Assembly: GCA_037074765.1 (NCBI GenBank)
Contig: JBAMDO010000018.1
Location: 124,001-188,000, forward strand
DNA length: 64,000 nt
From: Mansonella perstans
Taxonomy: Eukaryota > Nematoda > Chromadorea > Rhabditida > Onchocercidae
Reading direction: 5' to 3'
The notes under the pieces are model-generated. The model saw nothing but the letters and a program-made list of their open reading frames with translations. It was not told where the DNA came from and made no database searches. Each line of letters begins with the position of its first letter. Within the stretch, counting starts at the first letter, position 1. Below, one piece after another: positions 50,840-63,221 of this stretch. A program made the translations under genes and the position numbers.

Positions 50840-53800
50840 ATGCTTCAAATATTTTCCAGACATATTTACGATCGAATTAATCGACAGATTGCTATCACAA
50901 TTGCAACATTTCCATATTATTTTATTTTTGCGACACTTCTATTTTCTGCATTCCTATCATCCTCATTACTTAATTTAACTTTAGAACAAGACATACGACG
51001 CAGCTTTTCACCACCTTCTTCAAGAGCAGCCAGGTCACTTGCTGTTTACAACTTTTATCATTGTCATTTAAAGTTATTATTTCATAAACATCATCAAGTG
51101 CAATTTATCATTTCGATGATTTTATTATCCTCTAGTTCCATTTCTCGATCATTTTTATTATTGATTAAATTGTCGTTGTGCAAAAGATTCAATGAAGTGT
51201 TCATAGTATTTTTTTTTTCTTTTTTTAAATGAGATATTCATGAGAAATGAAGATGCAAGAGAGTAGTGATATGGAAGATTTAGAATTCAAAAAAAATTGT
51301 CTTAGTTTTGCTGAATGACATTTGGACGAAATGTAGCTTGTTTTTTCCTCACCTAACTCGTTTTGAAATATTTCATTTGTTAGTTTTCAGTAACCCATCA
51401 ATTTTAAAAACTAGTATGATGAAAAGGAAATTTTGAAAGAAATGAGGTAGAAATTTAAATTAATTTTTTTAAGTAAATTTTTTATTTTTCCATTCAGTAA
51501 AAAATTTTCAATTAATATAAAATTTAGAGATGAAAAAAATTGATATGAAATACTTTTCTAATTTAAAATTATAATTTTGGCATAGTTCTTTTCGACAAAA
51601 AAAAGTTTCTCAAAGTGTTTAAATTGAATTAAGAATGTTTGTTTTGACAGGTTTGCAACATTCAAACAAATTACTTTGAAAAATCCCTTCCCCTGGCAAA
51701 TTAAAATGCTTTATGGCACTTTTGTGATAATTATTAATTGAATGTAATTAATCATTTTAACATTCTCTTCACAATGCAATTGCACGAATTACAAATGTAA
51801 TTACTAAATATTCTGAAAATTTTTTCAAATTGAAGTATTTCAAAATGTTTTATTGACAAGCACTTAGTGCTACTTTAATTTTTTGTTCTTTGTGGAATTT
51901 TAAAAATGAATTAAAAAAAACTATTGCATTGCCTTAGTTGTGATGTGCTGGTAGTTTTATCAAATTTGCAGATTGTTAATTAATTATTGTAATTTATTCT
52001 TTTTAGATGAAAATTTTTACAGGGAAGAGGAAATATTCAAGCAATTTTATAACATTAGTAGCGTTGCGAAACGTGCTTTCATTATATTTTACGCCAAAGA
52101 TGGCGGAACAATGTTGCGTAAAGAACATATTGATGAAATGTATCAAATAAACGGAATAATGACTGATGCATTAAATAATACGAAATACTTTGATGTGCCA
52201 ATGTGTCATCCATTCTGTGATGTTAATAAGCCAATTAATTTTTTTTGGGTAAGAAACTTGAAGAGTTTTTTTTTCCCTTTAATGTTTCAATAATATCATA
52301 TGTTCTTTTTAAAAAAAAAAATTACAATTTTCTTAATAAAACTATTTAATTGTAATTTTAAGCATTTCAATCATTGAACTGATTAAGACAAACGATGGTC
52401 GAAATAAATTAATTTAAATTGGCAGTTATTTCTTTTTCAATCATTAATTTTTTTTGCACCGAATTTGAAATATATTTTTGAATAAAAATTAAATTAAAAA
52501 ATGAATTTGAAAGATTGAATTTTAAATTTAAAAAAAGTAAATTTCAAAAAAATGTTCTTAATTAAAATTTGCAAATAAAATAGAATCGAAAAAAAAAACG
52601 AAATTTTAGAATGAATTTACGAAAAATATGAATGATACAAATTACGATAAAGATGCTATATTTGCTTTTCCAACATCAACCATATTTGGACAGGAATTAT
52701 TTATTGGCTCAAATTTGTTCAGTGTACAAACCTCCGGCAATTTTTCCAAGTCTTTTAAATAATTGAATAAAATCTCTTTCATTTAAGCTTCATTGAAGCT
52801 TTTTTTACTTTTCATAATAAAAATTTTTTTTTCTTTTATGTTTCTTATTAACTAAACTTCAAAAAAAGAACAATACAAATAAAAAACTTTTACGTCATCT
52901 TTAGATCACGTATTTCCGAATCGATCAACGATAATACATGCAAAGATCATTATGTTCTGGCATTTAGCTGATGCTGACAATCCACGTAAACTGCAATTTC
53001 TTCAAAATGTCACCAATACATTGTTTGAGCTGTCACGTAAGAGTAACACAACCAAATGGATCAATTTTAATGTTTTTGGTGACGAAATTGCAAATCGTGA
53101 AATGATTCGAAGCGCTTATCAAGTAAGTGAAAATGAAAAAAAAAATGTAAATGTTTTCTGTTAATTATGTTTCCTTGCTTTTATTTACACCGATGTCCAG
53201 AATTATTTTAAAAAAATTATTTTTATGAATGATTTAACATTGAAAACACATTAAAAGTTAATCATTTTTAATTGTATTATTTGATTTAAAAAAAAACATT
53301 TTTAATTGTATTATTTGATTAAAAAAAAAAAAAACTTTTTTTTTTGAAATTTCCGATTGTTATTATCACTCTAGAGAAGTCTGAATTATTTTTATAGGCG
53401 ACAAAATTGATGGCACTTGGATTAATCCTTCTAATTTGTTTTGTATTCTTTGCTACATGGCGCAAAATAAATTTACGTCTTCTACCGCCAATTGTTTTTG
53501 CTACAATATTTTCGCCATTTCTGGCTGCTATCTCATCTTTTGGCATTATTACCTGGCTACAATTACCCATTTATCCAATTATGTGTATTACACCATTTCT
53601 GATTCTTGGAATTGGTATGTTTAATTGTTTTTTTTTGTCATAAGACTTTTGAGAATCTCAAAAAATTAGTAAAAATAAAGAATTATAATTAACAGTCAAT
53701 TTAATCTAAATGGACTTTTGCCTTTACCAAAGTACGCTAAGCATCATTTACAGGATTTAAAATGACGCTACGTAGATGAAATTATTAAAATTAATGATAA

Positions 53801-56800
53801 GTTTAAGGATTTTTAGACAAAAATAAAATGGATGAGAGTACTAAATAAACTAGATCAAATTTTAGTTTGAATTACAGGTGTGGATGATGCATTTATTATG
53901 ATCCAAACTTGGGCACATCTGAAGAGCATAGCACCTCCAAAAGATAGACTAGCACAAGTTTTTGTCCAAATTGGACCATCGATTAGCATCACATCTATAA
54001 CCAATCTAGTTGCATTTGGTATCGGTTACTTCACTCCAACACCACAGGTAAATCAATTAACTCCATTCCAATATTTTTCATCTTTGAACATTTCCAAATG
54101 TCCATCTTACATTTCACCACTGTCCACTCTCTTGTCCATTCAAATAACACCCATGATGTGCTCTTTTCTTCCTCAGCAATATAACATTGTTGTAAAGGAA
54201 CTCATTTATCTCCTTGAACTTTGAATTATTAATGAATTAATGAGAAGGAATGATTTGTAGAAGGAGTAAAATTATTTCTGTACGCGAAGATCATCATATG
54301 GTCAAGTTACTGTAAAAAAAATCCATCAAATTAAATCAAATAATAAAAAGAAAAAAAAGAAACTCATCACTATTTTTCAAATTCATATTTCAATATTGAA
54401 TTTTAAATTTATACTTTTAAATAATTTTTGCTTCACACAAACTTATATTTTAAAATTTTGCTTAGATGAACTTATTTTGCTTATGCACATCGTTTGCTTG
54501 TTTATTGGATTACATTTTTACATTTACACTTTTGGCACCAATTCTTTACTTGGCTGATAAATCAGCCAATGATTGTGTGATGGCGAAAAAAGTGCCAAGA
54601 AATGAAGTAAGAAATTTTGAAATCTGAAGAAAATTATTGAAATTTTTTTTCTTTCGTCTTTATTTAGCATTTTTTCTTTTTTTGCTATCGGTATTAAAAA
54701 GGATCAAAGATCTATTCATACATATTTATTCAGTTACCGGATTTGTTGCCGAAAAATTTCGAAACAAAAAAAAAAGTTTTAATTTTATATTTTGATAATT
54801 TTGATCAAATTAATTGTAGCTTGTTGAACAATGTCTGAGAAGTTATAGCAAGCTGATTTGTTCATGGAAGGGTCAAATCATTGCAGTAACAGTATTGACA
54901 ATATTATATTCTCTGTCATCAGTTGGAGTTGTGAAAATGAAATCAACATTCGAACCTGTAAAAGCATTTCCGTCTGATTCAATATCAGCAAGTTCATTTG
55001 TTCGAATTCGGTAATATATAGCAGGATTTTAAAAGCTTTTGAAATCATTATTGAATTTTAATTTCGGAATTTCAAAAATTTCCATGGAATTATGTTAAAT
55101 TTTAGCTAGTAAAAAATAGCTTAAATAATTAAATTAGCGTCAAATATTCAGAATTTTCAACTTGAATTTTTTTTGCATTCTCTTAATTTTTCCTAAATTT
55201 TCAGAAATGTTTTTGATGAATTTTTCCCGCTTCAAGTTATCATTAATAAGCCACCAAATATTAGCGATTCGACGGAAGTATGTTTCATTTCTCTTGCAAA
55301 TTTCAAGTTTAATTTAAACTCAAGTAATTCTGCATTATATCAAATTTAATATTAGGCATTGGCAATCTTAATGCTTTAAAAAAATCAATTGCATTCATCA
55401 AACCTTTATGTCAATTGTTGAAATGGCTGAGATAAATTCATTCAAAGAACGAAATTACTTTGTATGTAATTTAAATGTTGTAATAGTATTATTCAGTTCT
55501 TATAATTTCAGTACAATGAGTTCCAAGATATGATAAGAAATTTGGAAGCGATACCTAACAATTACGGGCCTAATCAAACACTGATGTTTTTGCGAGCCTA
55601 TGAGAATTTTGATCGTAAAATGCATCATTTTTTTAACATGTTAGGTATAGCAAAACAGGAATATTTTACACCATCCTATGATAATTTACCAGCCTATCTG
55701 GATCATATCCAAAAGCCGTCATTTATCAAAATGAAAATCGATGAAAAGTTCGTCATAATTACCTTTTTAATGACTGTTAATAACAGATACTTCCAATTAA
55801 GAATAATATGTATTACAGAGGAAGATGCTTTTAGTATGAACTAAGCTTATGATAAGTTCTTATCAACTATGATAGGAATCATGAATAGTCAACTATGATA
55901 GGAATCATGAATAGTCAAAGATTTGTTCAATTAACAAAATGCTAGCAATATATGAGGGAAGTAACTTTCCAAGATAAAAACAAATGAGTATGATTGCAAA
56001 AATCATAAAAATTTTTTTATTAGCATTTTTTATAAAAAAAAGAAAAAAAAGTGGGTTAAAGACTGCGAAATATCAAAAGGTCAAAAGGCATAACAGAAAT
56101 TGATCAAGAAAATGTATATATATCTATATATATATATATTACTTTAAGAAAATATTTTCATATGTTTTTTTACCACAAATAAAAATTACAGAGAAATAAG
56201 TAAAATGAAAGAAAGCATTCCGCCTTTCATATTCAATAAATTATTTTTCAAATATCAAAACTTCAATTTTTTTTTTCATTTCAGCGGTAAACAAAAATTG
56301 GTCTCATTTGCAATTACAGCAATTGCGCGAAATATGTCTGAATGGTCAAATCGTGCGGTATATGTTGATGCATGTCGCACGGTTTTCCGGAATTATCCAC
56401 GCTTCAATGCTACCATTTATGATGGTGATTCAGCTGTACTTGATTTAATACTAACTGCAAAAAAAGATCTTATTGAATCAATTACTGTTACGGTTATTTG
56501 TATGGCAATTGTATGCTTATTTTTTATTAGCAGTAAAATTGGCATCCTGATTATTACGTTCATGATCTCATCCATTTGTTTCAGTAAGTTATTGTTATTA
56601 CAGTTATTGTTATCACATTTAAGCCATTACAGTTCACGATCTTCATGATGCCAAGTGTTGTGAATATCTTTGTTATCTGCTTAGTTTTTGGTGTGCCATT
56701 CTTTTAAAAGATTGGTGAATTTGAAACTGCTGATTGTGATACTTTGATCTTAGGTGACTCAGTAAGAATTCATAAGAATAAATTAGCTTTAATTATTATT

Positions 56801-57654
56801 ATCATTTATTTCAATTTTTTGTTTGCAATCATACATTGAATAATTTTTTTATTGAAATTAATCAATAAAGTAATAGCAGTAGTACGATGGAAAAAAAAAG
56901 TTTTAAATCAAAAAAGATATTTTCTTATTTTTTTAGCATTAGTTGGTTCATTGTCATGGTGGGGAGCAGATATGGATCCGGTAACAATGGTTGATGTACT
57001 TATTGCTACCGGATTTAGTGTTGACTATACGGCTCACATTGCATACAAGTTTTACAAATTAACCGGTAATCGCGAAGAACGTATTCGACAAAGTTTTCGC
57101 GAAATGTGCGGTCCTATGGTTCAGGTATAACATTCCTGCTTTTATTTATTCACTTAAGCTCGCTAGCTAACACATCCTATCAAGTATCGAACTGTAAAAA
57201 CGAACTTTAAGATTTAAATTTTAAATTTCAGAATTTATGGCATAAAACATATGCAATCCAATTCACTTTGATTAAACTTCCATTAAATTGTATATGTGAT
57301 CTGATCTAAAATGAGTTCCACGAAGAAAACAAAAAAAAAAAACTAAACTTCGAAATTTCAGCCTAATTCAGCTGAGCTATAATTTTCAGCAACAGTAATT
57401 TTAATTTTCAGGCTGGTATATCAACGGTACTTTGCATGCTGCCACTTATCTTTGTTCCAACTTATGCAATTTTAGCATTTGCTAAAACAGTCTTTTTGGA
57501 CGTAGGTCTAGCTCTTTTGCATGGACTCTTCATATTACCCATTTTATTGGTCACCTTATGTCGCGATAATCGCAAAGAAACCTGTACTAACAAAACAATA
57601 ATAACTGAAATGATGAATAACGATATGAGTAGTTGCAGTCTATTGGAGAAATAA
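50840..57654 (+). CDS. Patched-related (PTR) membrane protein with sterol-sensing domain
   Basis: Thirteen exons: 50840-51033, 51972-52248, 52610-52721, 52905-53122, 53398-53614, 53878-54047, 54466-54606, 54820-55010, 55205-55277, 55512-55747, 56285-56583, 56937-57124, 57412-57654; 852 residues, normal for nematode PTR proteins. N-terminal membrane helix (YYFIFATLLFSAFLSS), then a first extracellular loop starting LEQDIRRSFSPP. The sterol-sensing block follows: LGLILLICFVFFATW, PPIVFATIFSPFLAAISSFG, then GIGVDDAFIMIQTW carrying the Asp-Asp of RND-type permeases. The second half mirrors it: an extracellular loop, then ESITVTVICMAIVCLFFIS and DPVTMVDVLIATGFSVDYTAH with the second conserved Asp. 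PTR proteins are needed for moulting, alae and endocytosis in C. elegans. The junction of exons 1 and 2 is uncertain. AATAAA at 57664-57669. Confidence 0.9.
53263..53330. repeat. About 35-bp tandem duplication in PTR intron 4
   Basis: CATTTTTAATTGTATTATTT followed by GATT and an A-run occurs twice head to tail. Confidence 0.85.
55863..55914. repeat. 26-bp exact tandem duplication in PTR intron 10
   Basis: Two identical copies of a 26-base unit beginning TCAACTATGATAGGAATCAT. Confidence 0.93.
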
Positions 57655-57772
57655 ATGAATATAAATAAAATTGGAATAATTTTATTGTTTTCTTTATATT
57701 AAAATAATGAAAGAGAATGCTTTGCAAATAATGATTCTTTTATTTCTTTCACACAAAAAAAATTTGCAGGAG
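57655..57772. terminator. Shared 3' region of convergent PTR and mlh-1 genes
   Basis: Only 118 bp separate the two stop codons. AATAAA for the PTR gene lies at 57664-57669 (+), and a complementary TTTATT at 57738-57743 would serve mlh-1 on the minus strand, about 30 bases past its stop. The transcripts are likely to overlap or nearly abut. Confidence 0.7.
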
Positions 57773-60700
57773 TTAACATCTTTCGAAAACTTTGTACAAA
57801 TCATGCAAATCAGCAATTCGATGTAGTGAAGATTTTAGTTTCTGTGAGGGCAGAAAATTAATTTTTAATGCTGGAAACAGAATATCTTGATAGGCATTCT
57901 TCCAAGAAAACTTTTCACTGCAAAAACCCGAAACTGCTTCACCATCGCAAAATTCCTGTTTTAGACAAAAGAACTCCGATAGTGCCCAACAAACCTTTTC
58001 GAAACAAGCTTGCTCCTGAAAATATGAAAAGTTAATTTTCAAAAAAAAATTTTATGTAACTGCTAACATCTTTGTTATTTTGAAGGCAATTTTCAACAAT
58101 CAAAATCAAAATTGTAAAACATGTTATACATAATGTTGATTAAAAACTTAAATATGATGTTTAAAAGATAAATTTGCTGCATTTCAAACAATTTAAACGA
58201 TAATGTAACTAACATCATCCCATATAACATCATTTGCCAATGTTAACATTAATTGCGGAAGAGATTCCAACTGCGGAATAAATCCATCAACTAAAGATGG
58301 GATCGAATTAAGATTTCCATTCTCCGTAACAGATAAACAGAAATAATCATCGAGCATTTCGCGATTTTCAATCACAATGGCTGCTTTTTGCTGAGCTTCT
58401 GTAGGAGATAAGTTATTGTCAGCAATGCATAACAATTCAGTCAATGGTGCACATTCGCTCAGTTTATATGACCCAAAATTACCGAATGAAAAAACCAGAA
58501 TCTGCAACTGAAGGTAGTTTATAGCTCGAAAGTGAAATTTTGAAAAAGAATTTTTTCATCTATTACTAATAAGAAATTTTCATATGTATTACTGTTTATA
58601 AAACTGAAAAAATATCCATAGGCCACTTTTATGGATCATAAAGCATTTCTGATTTTTATTTCAATACTAATCAAATTTCAAAAAACACACTGAACACATT
58701 GACCGTATTCACAAAAAGTTCGAAAAAAAACTGGACTCATATACTCTAGCTAATTAACAAAGGGAATCTGTATATATGCCTAGACTTTTATATTTGTACT
58801 CATTTTCCATCAATTCTTATTTAGAAAAATTACCTGATAAAAGAAATCCCGCAAACAATCTCGAACATTCACTAAATAAATTGACGTCGAATGTTGTATG
58901 AGAATCTGATCAACACTCACAGCTCCAATAAAGATATGCTCTTTGAACAACGAACGTAAACCAACTGAAGCTGCTGCACAAATTGCTTTTTTCATATTCT
59001 GTAGTGAATCAAATTCAAATTCGCGCAGCTCGCCATTGTGTGACAGCTTTATGCTAAATAAATGAAACGAAATTTGAGCTAAATTTATAACAAAACTGAA
59101 CTGTCATAAAATTTTTCAAGTCTTAGCCTAATTTTTTAAAATATTTCCGAGTTTAACTCAAATCAGTTATACGCAACTGAAATTTTATTCAATATATTTT
59201 ATTCGTGTTACCAAACTCGCTAGATTTGTGTGATACACCTAATGAACATTCAAATCCAATAGAATCAAAGATAATTTAGTCAGCATAATTTTTAAATTAA
59301 AATATTACTCAGTTTGGCTGTCGATGATAACATTATAAAAGTAACCTCGAAGTGCCATCATTTGTTGCATTAGAGGACGAAACACTTTGTGATTGAGTGC
59401 CGATAAATTCTTCTAAACGTCTTTCCTTCGCATCAGTTCGTACCAGCTAAAAAAATATCCAAAGTTTATTCCTGGTTTTATGTAAATACAAAATGATAAA
59501 AGTTCGACGAAAATTTATAAGTACAAAACCTGATGAGGGTAAACTTTTGGCGACTTTGTGTTGGAAGAAGGTGGCGGTCCACCAAGTGCTTCTGGAACAA
59601 GCATTGTTAGTTTCTGTTTCTTCGTACTTGAAGTAATAATAGTATCGGCCGATTTTGACGAATTAGTATTATCGGTCATCAGTGGAATTTCACACTTGCC
59701 AGCCAAACTCAGAATCAAATTTTCCACATACTGAGAAATATATTAGTTGTAATGGTCTCCAGAGAAATATAACAAGTCCTGCGATAAAATGTATAATATA
59801 ATTTAAGTGAAATTTCAAAGTCAGAAGCAAGTAAGAAACTTACATCTTGAATGGAATTGATGATGCTATCCTGTTCTAGAAAATAAACAATAGATTTGGT
59901 TGGATGCACATTAACATCGATGCGTTTCGGCTCAATCTATACTTGAAAACCAATCGGTTAATTAATTGCTCGAAGTTAATTCATTTACAAATTTATAAAT
60001 GAAATCATCTGTGACTTCACAAGTCAACCATTTATCAAATACTCTGATTCTGACGACACAACAGATTTAGTAATAAGTATCAAGTTATTTGAAATTAACT
60101 GTTACTGAGAGCAATTTTAAATTCATACAAAGATAAAGCATCGATAACTTAAATCGACATACCTGCAAAGAAATCATAACAAACGGTGACATAGTGTTTT
60201 GAGCAGCAAAAACAACGTCTAATGCTTGCTTAAGCTCATGACATTCGACACTCCGACCATTGATGAATAAATAGAAAACTTTCTGACGATTCTGAAAAAT
60301 ATCTACTCCAGTTAAATATTTCGACTTAAATATTTTTTGATGAAGTGAAAAAATTAAACGATTTGTAGAAAAATAATTTTATAAATAACGTATGAATGAC
60401 GCAACTAGTGTTTTTTGAAGAATTCAGTCCTTTAATCATTTACTTTAATCGACTCCTTTAAAGTACTTATGATCATTTTTCACGAAAATTATAAATAGAA
60501 ATAAGCCAGGAATTATACGGATTACCTGCCGATTTTGAAGACTTTCAGCGGTACATGAAGCAGTGGGTCGTACCAAACAGCCTTTTAAAGTGAAATGTAA
60601 CGTTGAATCACTATGATTTAACAAGACGAGTTCCTAAAATAATGCATAAACAAAATTTCTAGCCTAAGATTGTTGCAGCATAGCAAGTTTTTGCTTTCTA

Positions 60701-61935
60701 ATTTGTAAAAGGTACTTTTGAAAATTTTCCACCAAGTAATGAAGATATCGTTCCACAAAGGTCATTTGTACCAGATGTTCGAAAATCACTTCCACTACCA
60801 CAACGTCGTAATGTAAATGACACAGAACTAAAAATAATGGTCATTAACGAGATTTATTAAAAATCTACAACAAATAAAAGAATTTCACATCATAAAATCC
60901 ATTATTACTTACGGGTTATGAATAGCATATCGTATAACAACATCAGCAATACGATTCATTTCGTCAGCCGGATATTTAAGTGCACGACGACGTGATGGAC
61001 AATTATAAAACAGATCTTCGGCAGTTATAATAGTACCACCAAGTCCAGCTGATGGTTTTATGTCGCCCTGCAGTTTGCCATCTATAAAAAAAAAATGATC
61101 GGTCAAAGTTTTACCATTAAACCATACTTTAGAATCAATTAGTGTATAATATAATAATTCTGATTGATAAAGCAATTCTGAACGTAGCAAATGATCAAAA
61201 TTAGGACGGCCAAATATTTAAATATTAAATATCTTCCTCGTCTTTTTAATAGTTAAATATGATTAGTTTTGCAGGACAAAAATGGAAATGTTACGTAAAT
61301 TTTTTCATATTTTATTGAATTCAATGATAATTCTCAATTATCAGCCAGTAGCGCTAAAAAATCTAAATAATACCTGCATAACGACCAACATAAGCACAAG
61401 GTGAATCGGAAGTTTTTGAGATAATTGTCACTTTAGCTACATGATTTATGGATGACAGTGCTTCACCTCTGAATCCAAATGTACTCATACATTCCAAATC
61501 TTCATATTTCTCCAATTTTGATGTTGTGAAACGTTCACAGACAAGTGGTAAATCATCTTTGGCAATTCCTTTACCGTTATCCTATAAAAAAAAAACAAAA
61601 AGACATATGCAAAAGAATCAACAATAAAAGCAGTTCAATAAACAATTAAAATCCTTGCAAAAAAAAAAAAAGAAACAAAAGAAATATTAATCAATAAAAA
61701 GGAAGAAATTAAACATTCAAAAAAATGTGAAAAAGAAAAATTAAATTGAAATTTTCAACTTTATTACCTGTACTTTTAGTAAATCAAGACCACCATTTTT
61801 AGCTGTAATGATAATTTCTGTAGCTTTCGCATCTAATGCATTCTCGATTAACTCTTTGACCGCATTTGCTGCACGTACAATTACCTCACCGGCTGCGATA
61901 CGATTAATAACATTTTCCGGAAGACGACGTATCAT
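57773..61935 (-). CDS. MLH1: MLH1 DNA mismatch-repair protein (MutL family)
   Basis: Twelve minus-strand exons, all in phase: 61935-61768, 61581-61374, 61081-60913, 60827-60716, 60633-60526, 60291-60163, 59936-59844, 59730-59530, 59446-59346, 59053-58834, 58507-58214, 58015-57773; 681 residues against 756 in human. The N-terminal GHKL ATPase is intact: [20 protein letters not shown] with the catalytic Glu ([10 protein letters not shown]), DNGKGI, TTSKL and [10 protein letters not shown]. The second domain has [12 protein letters not shown] and [10 protein letters not shown]. The C-terminal dimerisation domain ends in DLYKVFERC, the C-terminus typical of MLH1 and not of PMS2 or MLH3. MLH1 pairs with PMS2 to act after MutS on replication errors in the nucleus. 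The linker (exons 8-9, rich in Ser/Thr) is shorter than in vertebrates, which explains the length. The MutL endonuclease motif belongs to PMS2, so its absence is expected. Confidence 0.96.
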
Positions 61936-63221
61936 TTCTTTTCCAATTCAATTCCATCCAATGAACTTTGCACAGGTAATAAATAAAGCCAAAAGATAAA
62001 CAGCCTTAAACATTTATTGATTTAATTAGTGAGAAGTATGACCAATTCATAAAGTCCTAAATTAATTCAATCACTTCATCTGGAAAAGAGAGAAAGAGAG
62101 AGAGAAGTAGAAGCTGTGACGAATCCGTGACCTCACGTTTAAATATCTCGAAACGACAATGAACCCTCTGGGACAATAATGTTGCACGCAGTATTGATGT
62201 TTTGGTGGGATTTGTTTGTATGATTCACTGAAAACTTCAATAAACCGCGAATTCTGAAATGAAGAGGAATAATTGTAAATCCATTACAGATAAAACTTTC
62301 TAGCAAGTGATCAGTTAATTTTCAAAAATTCAACTAATTTGCAGAAAAGAAAATTAAATTTAAAAAATTCAAAAATAAATGAAAGTTGTAATTTAACTTG
62401 TTTCTTTTTGCAAAACGAGAAAATTCATTCCGCTTTGTTTTTTTTCTTTTTTTTTTTGGTATTTGCTCAAGAAATAAATCAATTAATCAATTGTTAACGA
62501 ATTGCAATGAAATGTGCGAAGGATAGGTCAATTTAAAGGTCAGAGATATTAATTCAAACGTAACACCTGACTTTGGTATTGACCACAGCATTTTGTTTTT
62601 CCAATAAAACCAATAAACAACAAATAGCTAATTGTATGAAAATATCATTTAAAAAGTGGTCACGGTAATGGAACTGTTGACAGGTTTACAGGTTGACTAT
62701 TATCACCCGCCAGTCCTTCTTGATGTCCTATCACTTTTAAAGTAAACCGGTATTCAGGATCAAGGTGAAACGATGAAATACTTTAGGTATAAGCTAATTG
62801 TATACAAAATGTCATTTAAAAAGTGGTCACGGTAATGGAACTGTTGACAGGTTTACAGGTTGACTATCATCACCCGCCAGTCCTTCTTGATGTCCTATCA
62901 CTTTAAAAGTAAAACCGGTATTCAGGGTCCAGATGAAACGATGAAATACTGTTAGCTTCCTCACTGGGTGTAATTTTTTAAAAAACTACTATAAAAGTAA
63001 CTCATTAACGAGAGAAACTAATATGATGCAAAACCTATCATTCCTATTCTGTCCCAGGCAATGTCATCCAATGTCCTCTCGATGTTTTACAGTTTTTTCA
63101 CCATAATTGTAATCGTGTTGTTGAATGGTATAGTAGTAGATATGATAATAATTACATAGCAGTAGAATGATAGCAATTACCAAGCTATTTTAAAATAAGA
63201 AAAAAAAAAAATTTTTTTTAG
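61936..63221. promoter_or_regulatory. Divergent upstream region of mlh-1 and the cuticle collagen
   Basis: 1.3 kb between two divergent start codons. It contains a GA tract (about 62085-62105), two AGGTCA half-sites in direct orientation (62525-62530 and 62537-62542), another AGGTCA on the minus strand (62128-62133), and a tandemly duplicated 166-bp block (62626-62951) that is GC-richer than its surroundings. The collagen ATG follows an AG directly (63220-63221). Confidence 0.6.
62626..62951. repeat. 166-bp tandem duplication in the collagen upstream region
   Basis: Copy 1 62626-62791, copy 2 62792-62951. The core (AAGTGGTCACGGTAATGG through the CACCCGCCAGTCC part) is almost identical between copies, while the edges have diverged. 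The core also holds an internal GACAGGTTTACAGGTTGAC repeat. Confidence 0.93.

Noticed and set aside
53319..53570. Minus-strand open frame inside the PTR gene
   Set aside because: Shadow of PTR exon 5, whose sense translation is clearly conserved.
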